Assembly (NCBI RefSeq): GCF_019320115.1
Contig: NC_089581.1
Location: forward strand, 71,593,155 to 71,657,154
Source of the DNA: Miscanthus floridulus
Lineage: Eukaryota > Streptophyta > Magnoliopsida > Poales > Poaceae
Direction of reading: 5' to 3'
DNA length: 64,000 bases
Of the stretch, positions 44,064 through 56,300 are shown piece after piece. How positions within the stretch are numbered: position 1 is the stretch's first letter; each line of letters begins with the position of its first letter. The position numbers were made by a program, and so were the translations under genes. Under the pieces are notes generated by a model, which worked only from the letters and a program-made list of their open reading frames with translations, was not told the DNA's origin and did no database searches.

Positions 44064-44957
44064 TGGTAACGAGGACATGCCTACGATGTTCAATATTTGT
44101 CCAATCTTTCACGGTACACACAAATTAAAATATAGCTTTCTCTAAAATTTTATCAACTCTGAATAGTCACAACAAATAATCTGAGATATCGGATGATGAA
44201 TAGTAGATGACAAACTGTAACAATAATTATATTGTATTTGGCAAGGAATCTAGTACTGTAGCAATATAATTATCTCCAAAGTAATCACGCCAAGCAACAA
44301 GTACCAGACCAGTTCACGGACTGTATAGATAGCAGTACTAGGAACAATCTTGTCTCTCAAAAATATAATTAAACCAATGAGGAACGAGTCCAATTGTATC
44401 ACAATAATTAGAGAAACCTCACGACAATTATGTGTTGACCAAATAGATAATTGAGATGGATAAAATAATTCCGTTTATCAGGCAAACACAAAGCAGTAAG
44501 AATATCAATGCTAGAGGGATCGGCTTACAATGAGATGCAATCTAAACCCTAAAATTCCTTCTACCCACGGTACAAGAAGCACCACGATTAGAAGTGGGAA
44601 TTTCCACGAACTCCGATCTGAGCCCAAGCAGTAGCTTTATCACGACCTTCTCAATCCAAGTTGGATCGGCAGCAGATAGATGCAGAAGGATGCGCCTCCT
44701 AGGGTCCCTAGTGTCCCAGCACAGAACCACGAAGAATCACCAAAACAAATCTGATCTATTACATGGCAAACTTAGCTATTATAAGTGCACGCAGGCACAC
44801 AAGACATGGACTCGACTTGGGCTTCCAAGCTAATTAATCCAAAGTACTAGCCCACTATCAAAATAATATAATAATGAGCCCATATGGCTAATTCTACAGC
44901 ACGTCAAATTGCAAGAAAATAATATATATAATAATACATAAGGAGCCAACCAGCATG
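44064..44957 (-). repeat. 3' LTR of gag-protease element A
   Basis: It starts TGGTAACGAGGACATGCC, which matches TGATAAGGACACGTCT at the inner end of the right-hand LTR (about 47167). It is about 0.9 kb; its boundary with the internal region near 44957 is approximate. The open frame at 44542-44730 is probably LTR sequence. Confidence 0.6.
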
Positions 44958-44958
44958 A

Positions 44959-45745
44959 TTAGATTGGCACCAGGACTTGCATAGAACCGACATGAAACAT
45001 CCTTGTCTTATTTTCTTGCTTCTTTTCCTCCTGCTTGCACAAATTAATTCCTTGGAAAATAAGCTTGGCCCCCAAAGTTGCTGTATTGGATAGCACTCCT
45101 TCCTTCATATTACTTTTCTTTGCATCAAATAAAAATGAACCAAACTGAATAATTTGAGGAGCCATGTGCTCATCATCCTCCCTTCCTTGAAAGAAAGCCG
45201 TCCTCGTCTTTGAGATAAATTTAAGAGTCTTTTCCTTGAGGCGATCAGCACCATTTGTTATGTTCTTACTTTGTAGAGAAGCAACCATAACTTTCTCATC
45301 TTCTCATCAACAACTAAGTTGCCAAACTGATTAGCATGTGCTTTTAATGAAAAAGCAGAATTTTCTGGAGTAATAATGAATGAACTGATTGCAATCGTTG
45401 ACAAATCTTGAGAAGTATTAGCAGCTTTAGGGTCCTTGCTTGAATTCCCACAAGAAGCAATATGAGGAATTGCAGCCACATCATTCACAAAATTAGGCAG
45501 GGTGCCAATTTGCAGAGGTGATTTATTTGAGTCAATCACTACAGTTCAGACTTCTTGCAATAACGTTGAAGTTTACTAAAAGAATTAATCATCACAACAG
45601 CCTCTCCTCCGTTACCAGGAATTTTAGACTCATTGGCTGCATAAATCATGGCTTCCCCATCAGAGCTACTATCAACAGGTATTGCAACTTTAGGATCTAC
45701 ATATGAATTCTCCAGAGCAATAATTCCAGCAGCTACAGTCACATT
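44959..45745 (-). pseudogene. Element A: C-terminal variable region
   Basis: Three minus-strand pieces (45742-45539, 45539-45258 and 45288-44959) continue the element A polyprotein after its protease. They are separated by stops or frame shifts. They repeat a Pro/Lys-R-T-A-(L/F) block followed by acidic residues (SKTRTAFFQGREDDEHMAPQ) and VDPKVAIPVDSS or KDPKAANTSQDLS units. They match element B at 50778-51578. Nothing outside this element was recognised. Confidence 0.6.
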
Positions 45746-47060
45746 ATTCTCTCACTCTTGAAGCAAAGCCGTCCGCGGCTTTGGGGCAATTTCAGCCGCC
45801 TTTTTCTTCACATTCACAGTAGCAAACACCTCAGTCCTAATAGCATTATCCAACATCGGTTTGAGCACATGATGAACTCCCTTGTGAACAAATGAATAAT
45901 GATTGGAACGACCACCATGAGTAGGATCAAGATCAAACTGCCATGGGCGACCCAACAATAAATGGCATGCGCTCACCGGTGCGACATCGCAGTCAACTGT
46001 ATCAACATAATTGCCAATGGAGAATTTAACTCGTGCCTTTTGAGTAATTTTTAGGGTGCCACTCTGATTCATCCATTGCATATAACGTGGCGTTGGAAGC
46101 CTCTGTGTAGATAAAGACAAAGCATGCACTACATCTAAACTAATAGCATTTGTGAAACTACCACCATCAATAATTAGCTTGCATATCTTATCTTGAATCT
46201 TGCATTCGGATTGAAATATATTGGACCGCTGCCCTTTGACATTAACAACAGTACCATCACTTTCTACTTCTCGAGCCAACATAGATAACCCATTTGTTGC
46301 ATCATCAACAATATCAATCAATGGCCCTGTAGATTTTTCTTCCCTCTCTTTTTCTGCTACAGCAACCTCCTTGCTGTTTTCTGGAGGATGAGAAGAAATT
46401 TCAGCAATAGAACTAGTATATTTCCTCTCTGGTGTCTTAGCACAAGAAAATACAGAAGAACTAATAGCCTCCAACTTTTTAACAGGCACCACAAACTTTT
46501 CATTATCAACATATTGAATGTCCTTTGCTGCCTCACACTTTTTCTTGGGACCAAGAGAACTACGAGCACAAGCAAATAACTTTTCACCATAATTACTTTG
46601 ACCGGTAGCTTGCTTCAATGTAGGAGAAGAAAAAATTTCAGCATGCATAGACTTGCCATAAGTAGCACCCGAACCCAACTTGTTATGAGAATTAATAGCA
46701 ACAGCTTGCCGGTTAAAAACAGAAAGGTACCCATCTCCAACGACAGTATCAGCCCATGACGAGTGCACATTTTTCTTTGTGCCTTAGGGATTTTGTCCAT
46801 GTGCAGTAGCTACCTCCTTCTTGGACTCAAACGGAGGAGCAATTTAGCGTTGTAGCACAGCTTTCATATCGTTCCATGTTTTGCAAGGTTCTTCATCTCT
46901 CATGATGTGTCCTTTATGTAATTTCCGCCACCACATAGAAATATTATCAAAAAAATGTCTTCTTTGCAAAGAATAGTTGCATGTGTGACGCGAGTCCACG
47001 ACCCCGTAAGAAATTCTCCATTGCATCTTCCCAAACATAGTAACGGTCATCATAGGTTAT
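45746..47060 (-). pseudogene. Element A: gag and aspartic protease polyprotein
   Basis: The upstream part (46844-47053) has a gag-like block (DNISMWWRKLHKGHIMRDEE, then PCKTWNDMKAVLQR), joined after stops near 46844 and 46785 to a long frame at 45752-46768. There a spacer rich in Ser, Lys and Glu precedes a retropepsin-like domain: CKLIIDGGSFTNAISLDVV (D-G-G-S active site, about residue 205), then ARVKFSIGNYVDTVDCDVAP and CHLLLGRPWQFDLDPTHGG. The domain is like those of chromovirus-type gypsy polyproteins. It ends with RTALLQE and a stop at 45752, after which the same element continues. The DGG-S motif is intact, unlike in the gypsy element at 7700. Confidence 0.75.
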
Positions 47061-47166
47061 CAAATAAAGTGTGGGCACACACTTAATTTCCTTGTTAGCA
47101 AGACTATAATCAGCCATTGAACAAACTTAAATGCACCGTGAGCAACCCAGAATCCGATACCAAATG

Positions 47167-47335
47167 ATAAGGACACGTCTACGATGTCTGAGAAATTTCT
47201 CAATCTTTACGGTGCGAAAACAATCAGAGTATTTTTTTTCTGAATTTGTATGACTAGATAATAACTGCGGCAATGATGGTGAACTTCACGGCAACAGTAG
47301 CACAGCAGCAGCAGCAGATCCCTTAAATCTCTCTC
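47167..47335 (-). repeat. Inner part of the element A 5' LTR
   Basis: It reads as the reverse complement of 52345-52501 with few differences. It ends at the solo LTR insertion (CTCTC, 47331-47335). Confidence 0.85.
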
Positions 47336-50300
47336 CGTGACACCATAAAATTTGCCTCTTTTGAAAATAGGTTTAAAATGATTTATTTCTGAATTTTGTG
47401 CTCATGAAATATAGGAAAATATATTTTTTCATTAAATTAAAACTCATCATAAGGTAGCAACATGGTTGTGGATACATGCCAGAGCATTTGATTTATTGAT
47501 TGAGTGGTTTGAATTGCTTTTGGAAATGAGTTTGAAAATGGCTTTGAAGTGAAAGAAAAGAAAATTTGAAAATAAAAGAATTTAGAAAGTTGTGGAATTT
47601 ATTTTTGGAAAGCCTACCAACAATTTGCTCATTTCTTTTGAATTGAAAAGTGTGTTGGAAACCCCATTTGAATTTGACTTGGGTCATGTTTGAAACTTGG
47701 ATTGAAAATGGGAAAATGGAAAAGCACTCCTCTTCCCCATTCTAGCCCAGCGACCAGCCGGCCCATTCCCGCTCTCCTCTTCTGGCCGAAGCAGCCCGAG
47801 GCCTAGCTCCTCTAGCTCCCTTCCCACGCGCACAAGCCCAGCCGGCCTGTTCTTCCTCTCTCAGCCCAGCTCTGTTCCTGCGAGACCTTTCTCTCCCCTT
47901 CTCCACTGCGCGACCCAGCAAGCCATCCTAGGCCGGCCCAGGCCGAAGCCGCGCAAGCGTCCGATCCCTCGACTTGTTTCGCTGACAGCCTGGGTCCACC
48001 CGTCAGCTCTGCCTCCTACCTCGGCCCGTCGTTGACGCGGACTCCACCGCCGCCGTCCGACTCCGCGCTGGCTACGCGTGCTCCGTTGCCATGCCGTCCA
48101 AGTCTCCTCCGCCTCATAAAATCGGATGCCTCGTGTCCGTTGCTTCCAATCCCGAGCCCTAGAGCAAGCCTCCGCCTCATCGAGACACCGAACCACTGTC
48201 GACGCTGTCCGCCCCGCCAAGCCACACGCTGCCCCATCCTCTCCATGTCGCCACGAATCCGCTCTCATCCCCGTGAAGCAGCTAAGTGAGCTCGCCATTC
48301 TCTTCTCCACCTTCCCAAGTCCTTCGTTGAAGCAACCGCGCCCGAAAATCGTCGTTTTGGTTAACGCCGGTGAGGTCCGGCCATGGCGCCGCTATGACCC
48401 TGCCCTGGCCACTGTTCCGCCCGGTGGCCGGCTCCCCTCTCTTTTCCCATCTGATCTCAACCGTCCGCTCCAGATTCAAGCGTACCCCTTCGGCCACTAT
48501 TTTTGCATAAGAGCCCCTCTATTTTCGGCAAATTAACCCGCAGTCCATGACATAGTCCCGCAATACGTTTTCTTCTTTTGAAAGCATAGTTTCTTAGGTT
48601 TAGATCCAAAATACGTTTTTATCTATTTACAGTTTTGCCACTAATCTTGTTTTAGCCATAAAATTTTCGTTTTAACTCTGATTTGACCCGTTCAAATTGC
48701 GTTAGGTTCGTAATTTCATAATCTACATGTTCATACTACTGTTAAATATGTTTTCAACTTTTGAAATACGAGGTTAGATTTAATCTATTATTTTAGTTAA
48801 AGGAAATCTTGTTTAATTCATATCTTCTACGTTTTAGCTCTGAATTGACCCGTACAAGTTGTGCTAGATGCATTGCAACGACATCTATGCTTTAGTAACA
48901 ATGTTTATCATGACACTATTTCTAGAATTTCATTGTTTAAACTCTAATTTGAAGAATAATTATGCAACTGGATTTTATAAATAAAATATGATTTGTTTTA
49001 CTTTAGTTTTATAATTCAAATCTAAATTTGACTTGATTCAATTTATATCATTTATAAAATATCTTATATATATGAATTTATATAGTTAAAATAAATAAAG
49101 CCTATAGTTTTCTTTTCCACATATAAAGCAAATCTATCGGTAGATATATCTTTTTAACTGTAGCTCTGATTAGAGTGATTTTCGCGTCTGTGTGTTCATA
49201 GCGAGACGTAGATTCGTTGTACAAACTTTTCATTTTGATTCTATGTTTGATGTACTGTTCTAATTTAGATCTATTGTTTGCTTCGTGTATGATTGCATAG
49301 ATGCTTGTGTGGTGCTTTATGATCTTGTTCAGTCGGTGAGTTATACGTGGTGAATCAAGAAGCAGATCTTGGAAGTGTTGGACTTGAAGAAGGATCTAAT
49401 TTTAAGGCAAGTATAGTATGAGATCTTCCTTGTTGACCTATACACCTTTAACTATTTAATTCATACTGCATGTGTCTACCTTGACTACCACTATGGATTT
49501 CCTAGTACTTTGTTACCTTGTACCTTGATACCTATGGGTTATTGCATTGGGTAGTATGATGCTAGTGCTCAACTAAAGCCATGATCTTGTAACTTGACAA
49601 ATGTAATATGCAATAAACATTAAAAGATGCTTTTTTAGCAACATGGAACAAGGGAGCTAGAGCATTGGGCTGTTTTTATGGTGCTCTAGATTCCTCTCCC
49701 TAAGGACTTATCTGTAAGTGATCATCCGGGACTTACAGTACAGCTGTGAGGGCTACATGGCTCTGGCTTTAGCTCAGTATGAGGACCTTTTCTAGCTTGT
49801 TAGAGGTTACCTTTATTGGCATAAGAATGACTTGTCGAATCAGGTATAGGACAACCTCTACTCTTATGTGTATAGCCGTGATGGAATTGTGCCATTCGAC
49901 AGGGAGTTCCTATATCTGTTTTTCGAGTAAATCTAATGGCCCTAACTTGTTAGACGAACCTTTGAAAGGCTTTATAGTGAACCCTGCCGACCTTCCTTGG
50001 TAGTGGGCCAAGAGACTGATCACCTCAGACGAAAGGGTAAATCACGACTCACAGTGAAAGTGTACAGCCTCTGCAGAGTGTAAAACTGGTATATCAGTCG
50101 TGCTCACGGTCACGAGCGACCTTGAAACCCTTACGGAATAGATGATCATTAATGGTTAATGATAATAAACACTAATGATATGGATGATGAAGATGCTTAC
50201 TAATTGTTAATTGTTTATGCTATTCATTATTCATGTTTACCTGATCATGTGTTTATATGGACTTGTGATAAACTTGTTGCTACTCCTATGCTAAAATTGT

Positions 50301-50692
50301 GACCATTAAAAGTTAATCGCAGTTAAACCAGTGTCAGCCTTTTGAGCCTCATGAACCCCATGTTATATTTGTTGAGTACGACATGTACTTATGCTTGCTT
50401 TATTTTTTAATTATTTGGATAAAAATCCCGGATGTGTACCAGATTGCTAGCTTGGAGGAATTATGCTTGTGATCAACCAGTCAGTTGTCCCTGTTGAATT
50501 GGAGTCTTCACCCGAAGATTGGAGTAGTCTTTCCGCTGTTTGTTATCTAAGGTTATATTCTTTATACTAAGTATGTTATATATTGAGCATTGTTTAATGA
50601 TATTACTCTTATTTATAGCTGTATGTGAGATTTGACTTCCTAGGCTCACATATGGTGCGTATCTGATTTTGTCCTTAAACCCAGGTGCTACA
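47336..50692 (+). mobile_element. Solo LTR of a large Ty3/gypsy element, 3.36 kb
   Basis: It begins CGTGACACCATAAAATTTGC (first base probably mutated from T) and ends CCCAGGTGCTACA. It is flanked on both sides by CTCTC (47331-47335 and 50693-50697). The host sequence without insertion is seen in the inverted LTR near 52310-52345, where the two sides are continuous. A GC-rich part at 47750-48530 gives spurious open frames on both strands. No internal domain remains, as expected for a solo LTR formed by LTR-LTR recombination. Confidence 0.9.
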
Positions 50693-50697
50693 CTCTC

Positions 50698-50775
50698 AAA
50701 CAATATGACCAAGCCAATAAATAAATGGTAATAATCGCAGCCAGGATTCAGATTAATAACCAGCAGTGAAATAAC
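50698..50775 (-). repeat. Outer piece of the element A 5' LTR, truncated
   Basis: It continues the LTR after the solo LTR and matches the reverse complement of 52250-52315. The match stops at about 50775, where plus-strand internal sequence of element B starts. Confidence 0.8.
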
Positions 50776-51578
50776 CCTTGAAGAAAAAGCTTGAAAAATT
50801 TACCCCAATGCTGAGGACGGCTTTGCTTCGAGAGGGAGAGAATAATGTGGCATTAAGTTCTAAAATTATTGCTCGTGAGAACTCAAGCAAGGGTCTGAAC
50901 CCCAAAGTTGCATCTGCTAGCACTTCTGAAGATGTTTTAAATGATATCGCCAACAAAGCTCAATTAGTTATTACTCAGTCACATGATCCTCACCCCAAAG
51001 TTGCGTCTGCTAGCACTTCTGAAGATGTTTCAAATGATGTCGCCAACAAAGTTCAATTAGTTATTACTCAGTCACATGATCCTCCTATGCAAATTGTCTC
51101 TACTGTTGGTGAAATTGCCTCTGCTGCTGGTACATTGAAAGTGGGTGAAGGAGAAAATTTATCTTTGGTTATGTCTAGCAAATATCCATTCAAGAATGAA
51201 ACATTGATGGACCATGACACTGTTTTCATTCCTACAGACAAGAGCCAAGTTGAGTTAGATATTAAGTCAAAGCCGAGGACGGCTTTGTTTCGAGAAAGGG
51301 AGAATGACGAATCCATGGGTCATCAGATTATACATGCAAAGCTTATTGGAAATTCATATAAGGTAACAAGTAATTCAGGTATAAAATTTGGTTCATTCTC
51401 CCACAGTGAGATGCAAATCTATATGAAAGGAGTTCATGGCAGTGCTGCTACGGTGCCAGGCAAGAGCATACATACAGGAGCCAATTTTCATAAGAAAATA
51501 GAAGCAAAGAAAAGGCTAAAGCAATATATTTTTGTTGGCTCCATCAAAATTGAGATCATAGGTGAGGCACCAGGTTAA
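50776..51578 (+). CDS. Element B: uninterrupted 3' part of the gag-protease element polyprotein (plus strand)
   Basis: A 266-codon open frame begins with an in-frame ATG at 50778 at the junction; the true start of the protein is lost. It has KFTPMLRTALLREGENN, a 31-residue direct repeat (PKVASASTSEDV units) at residues about 42-104, and KPRTALFRERENDESMGHQI. The end is IYMKGVHGSAATVPGKS and FVGSIKIEIIGEAPG. The same blocks occur, more broken, in element A at 44959-45742. No protease domain is included. As an isolated 3' fragment of a retroelement it is probably not translated as a real gene. Confidence 0.55.
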
Positions 51579-52501
51579 TGCACAGGACCATGTTCGAGAA
51601 CTACAGAGACGTGATGGAGTATAAATACGGTGATTAGCAAACTTGCCGTATTATTTTATTATTATTTCCTTTTAGAGAGTAACGTATCTAGCTAAGTCTG
51701 AGTCGTTATTTTCCTTACTATGGTCTATGTACGTGTTGGTTTGAGTCGGACCTGATAGCATGCTGGCTGGCCTGCGTGCCATATATGCCTTAGGGCCTGC
51801 ATGCCTGGAAGATTAGATTGAACTTTATTGTGGAGTTTCTTCCCCGTTGAATCGTCGCTCGAGAAACCCTAGATGATAATTCCATCAGGTTCTTCGCATT
51901 GAATATTATCTTCCGGTTCCTCGTGGATCTACGTGGAGTGCGTGATCAAGCTGCTACAGCTTACATGCGTCCCTTGAAATTCTTGGAGTTCTCCGTCTTC
52001 TGATCGTGTTCTTCGGAAGCACGGGTGGAAGAATGTCGTCTACTACTCGGTTTGCATATATCTCAAGTTTGTAAGCCGAGTATTCTATTATTGCTACTGC
52101 TTGTCTTTGGTTGATCAAACATATTGTCCGAATTATATTGTTTGGTCAATAATTGTCGTGAGAATTTTTGGCACCATCTACCGTTACTGTTGGATCATCC
52201 TACCCTTTGGTTATCGTGATTGCTACTGCTGTGTGATCGTTTTGTTATTTGCAAAGGGTTATTTCGCTGCTGGTTATTAATCTGAATCCTGGCTGCAGTT
52301 ATTACCATTTATTTATTGGCTTGGTCTTATTGTTTGAGAGAGATTTAAGCGATCTGCTGCTGCTGCTGTGCTACTGTTGCCGTGAAGTTCACCATCATTG
52401 CCGCAGTTATTATCTAGTCATACAAATTCAGAAAAAAAAATACTCTGATTGTTTTCGCACCGTGAAGATCAGGAAATTTCTCGGACATCGTGTTCTTATC
52501 A
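51579..52501 (+). repeat. 3' LTR of element B
   Basis: Its 3' part (52250-52501) is an inverted near-copy of the element A 5' LTR pieces, ending CTTATCA. It contains a TATAAATA-like promoter word near 51621 and a (CTG)n run at 52356-52370. The left border is approximate, just after the open frame. Confidence 0.7.
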
Positions 52502-53342
52502 TATGGTTCCTGTAGAAAAATATTAATTGTTACATCCCCATGAAAAGCCTCTGGTTGCATCGTTCGTTTGACAAAATATAGTAACTAAATTTACATTGAT
52601 GCTGCAGCACCACTGCCTATTATCCATCTTTGTTTCATTTATACAAATCCTTCATGATCATCTCCCCTGACATGTATATAAAAGAAATTACTGGTCTACA
52701 TAACTATGTGGCATAGATATCGTCAACGGAGTAATCTATGTGGCATAGAAATTACTGGCTTATTTATGCTTTGAGACCGATGTAGAACCCCACATTGCTC
52801 TGATTTGCATAATAGAGCAAATGATGGAAGACAATGGCTGTTGCTATGTCACAGTACAAGAATTAATTTCATCTTTCATCGCCTTCTCATTATGCCCATA
52901 CATCCTTGATGCCAATCTACACATGACAATCATAATGAATCCATAATCTAGCTAGGATACAAACTTGCCTCTCGCCCTATTACAACCATGAATCCATAAT
53001 CTGAAATCCATGCCAATTATACTCTCAGTTCTGCGATGGGACTGTTACAGATGAATACATCTAGCACAGGGCGATTATTGAGAAAACACATGTATGTCAG
53101 GAAAAATGTGTTTACCAGTGGCAAATCATAAAACTGATTTTACCAGTGGTAGTTGAGGAACTTCTTGTCCCCGCCCCCCCCCCACCACCACCACCACACA
53201 CACACTAGGCTAAGCATGGCCCCGCGTCCTGAATAACATGGACCGAATAACACTACCATCAGATAAAATTCACCTTTGCACATAGTGGCAGTATTCCTAG
53301 GAACTAACTGTGAAATGGGGAATAGTAACATCATGTCAGCAG
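52502..53342. other. Downstream flank and probable 3' UTR of CslA
   Basis: No other gene was seen. A C-rich/CCA/CA microsatellite lies at 53166-53203. The part next to 53342 is expected to be 3' UTR on the minus strand. No clear AATAAA was found on the minus strand. Confidence 0.4.
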
Positions 53343-56300
53343 CTATGAGCATGGAGTTTTCGTTCCAACGAAACCAAACCCCATTACAACATATGCAAAG
53401 GCCTGGAGGTATAGGTAAAGATAGTATTTGTGGCTTCCAAGTACGAAGTCATATGAAGCACATATTAGGAGGAGGAGTGCAAGCAAGAGCTCAGGAAAGT
53501 AAATCCTGCAAAGGCAGTGATTGAAAAATAAGCACATTAAACAAGTAGCAATATTCATCCTTTATTCCTTCAACACTGAAAAGTGAATTCTGTTACCTCT
53601 CAACGCATTCTGTTGGCTTCACTGGTTCAAGGAGTGGAACATCCAGGTCATCCTTCACAAGATCTCCTACCTTCTCAGTGACTACCCAATCATTTGCACG
53701 TGCAGTCTCAAGTAAACCGGTTACAGCAGCACACATGCGGTGCATGGACATAACATTCTCGAACAGAATCCAGAAGGGCATCAGATGGAGAGACCTGATA
53801 TATCACACAATATAATCTGAAGATGGCCACATTGACAGGAGATGGAAGGTTGTGCATTGTTGTATTATGCATACCCAGGATTTCTGATGGCGTTCATACA
53901 TGTAATTGCAGTGGGAATATAGACCAGCCCCCATAAAGGAATGCTGACACCAGGAACCATGGCAGACAAAGGGATGACAACACAATAAAACAAGAATGTC
54001 ACAAGGGGAGCAATAACCCTTCGGACAAAGAAAAAGCTGTATAGCAGATGATGTTTCTTCCATATTGACACCTCCTGCATCATGTGTAGATGGCAATTAT
54101 AACATGACAAACTCATGTTAATTCCTTGTGAGGTGAGGACCAAGAAGACAAACCTTGTTTGTAATGATTTCCCAAGCCATTTTCCTGAAGAGATTGGCGG
54201 CACCACAAGTCCACCTATGCTGTTGGTGACGGTAGGCTTTGAAGGTACTTGGTAGTTCACTCTTAACCTGTATAAGACTTGCAATAATTGTAATGCTGAC
54301 ATGGTACAGTATATATAGCTTCATAAAAAACAACTGTTCGAAGTTCACAGAGAATCAGTGGAATACCCTAATATCACCAACATACAAGAATTCCCATCCC
54401 TTGAGGCTTGTCCGTACAGCCAGGTCCATATCTTCTACAGTGGTGCGATCTTTCCATCCTCCAGACTGATTAATAGCAGACATGCGCCACACACCAGCTG
54501 TACCTGTAAACAGAATATAGTTATTGCTTTTCACATAGCTTATCCCACCCCATCCTGTGACAACTGACAAGAAACTTATCAGGGAAAAATCAGAACCTCA
54601 GTGTATGGCTACGAACCGGCACTTACCATTAAAGCCAAAAAATGAATACACAAATGATCCTGATTCCTGCTCAACTTTGAAATGATAGTCCAGAGACATC
54701 TTCTGTATCCTTGTCATCAGGCAAACATCATAGTTCACTGCAAAATCACCCGGCAAAGGCCAGGTAAGGAACATCCTGTAATCATAATGAACAAAATTTG
54801 TCGCTACTTTATCAATATGACCACTGCCATAGCAAATGCAAAGAAACTGCATCAGAACCTTTTGTACAGCTTAAAATTGTCAGCTGACATACTACTGTGT
54901 CATGTCACTTGAAATTTTGTTATCAAGAGCCTAAACTGAAGAGCATACAAAAAGGCTTCCCCAATAGGATCATTAATGAAACAGAATTAACAAACTATGT
55001 ACGGTGTATCGCATTTACTTGTGTGCTTAAACCAGATATTTTGTCACCACTCCGAACACTCTACTAAAAGATTACAATGTTTCTCTAATTTAGGACAAAA
55101 CTATCTTTACTAAAAGATAACATGACATTTCTCCATGTCCAGACAAAATTATCAGAAATACTCCCTTTGTCCAAGAATAGTAGACGTTTTAGGATCTATC
55201 AAAAATACTACAAATGCTCAAGGTAAAAAACTTTATTACCACTAGAAATAGAGATAGAGATGTATTGGGAAAAGAAAAAGGTGTATTGGGAGAAGAGAAA
55301 GGTGCATTGGGAAATGAGAACGACAACTATTTTGGGACAAAATTTGGATGCTATAAGGTTAAGTATTTTGAGACAGAGGGAGTATATAAACATTTTAACT
55401 ATATAGTTAACACTATCAATTTAAATGCTGAATATCATTTATCCAATGTAAGGTGGAAACATTCCAGATGCCAATCAGGTATGCGCATCCAAGTTAGCAC
55501 ATGAGTTCTTGGGTGATGTCTTTAGTTAATTAAAAGGAGGAAATACCATGTCTCTTATAAGGATGAATTGGCTACCCTGAGAATTAAGAAATAATCTCTG
55601 TAATCAAACAATTAAAATAAACAAATGAATCTAAATTAACCAAACCAACATAATCTCTAATGAATTAAGAGAACTACACATGAATAAAACTTGTTGTGGA
55701 CAACAGCATGTGTCAGAACCACACACATAACATTTTGTTTTAATTTTTCTACATATTGTTCACAGATAAAGGTAGGAACTCCAAAAACAGAGTATTCCAA
55801 AATATATGCATGACTACAAAATGATATATTTATGCTTACCAAACTCCCAACGTGCTTGTACAAGTGCAATCTTTGGGTTATGCACAAGAAACGGTATGGT
55901 TTTTAAAAGGAAGTCAGGTTCAGGTTGGAAATCCGCATCAAAGATAGCAACGAAGTCACATTGCTTGGCGTATATATGTTCCATGCCCTTCTTCAGCGCA
56001 CCTGCTTTGTATCCCTTTCTGTTATCTCTAACCTCATACTTGATGTTAATTTTTTTGGTGGCCCAATCCTGGCACTCAAGCTCCACTAGTTCCTGCATTC
56101 AAGGAAAATGGTTTCGAAGTATTACAGTGGCATAACTTTCTATATATAACCATGAAATGGAAGCTCTTGATGCATTTAGCATGTGGGGTCATTGAACTGA
56201 AGATATACATACTAAATGCCCTTTCTGTAGAAAAAACAGAACAACCTAAGCTAACCTTACACTAGACACTTAAACTATCTTGTAACTTGCATTATACCAG

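Larger units (their letters stand above)
44064..50775 (-). mobile_element. Retroelement A: gag-protease-only element, minus strand
   Basis: The order from the right is a partial 5' LTR (47167-47335 and 50698-50775, interrupted by a solo LTR), a primer-binding-like TTTGGTATCGGATTC (about 47152-47167), gag, protease, an extra variable region, and the 3' LTR at 44064. There is no RT, RNase H or integrase, so it must depend on another element. Its right end is lost where an inverted partner (element B) begins. Confidence 0.65.

Noticed and set aside
47861..48536. Long open frames on both strands
   Set aside because: They lie inside the 3.36 kb solo LTR, whose borders and target duplication are certain; GC-rich LTR sequence explains them.
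53166..53203. Possible functional C/CA-rich element
   Set aside because: It is a simple microsatellite in the CslA 3' flank; nothing beyond composition supports a role.
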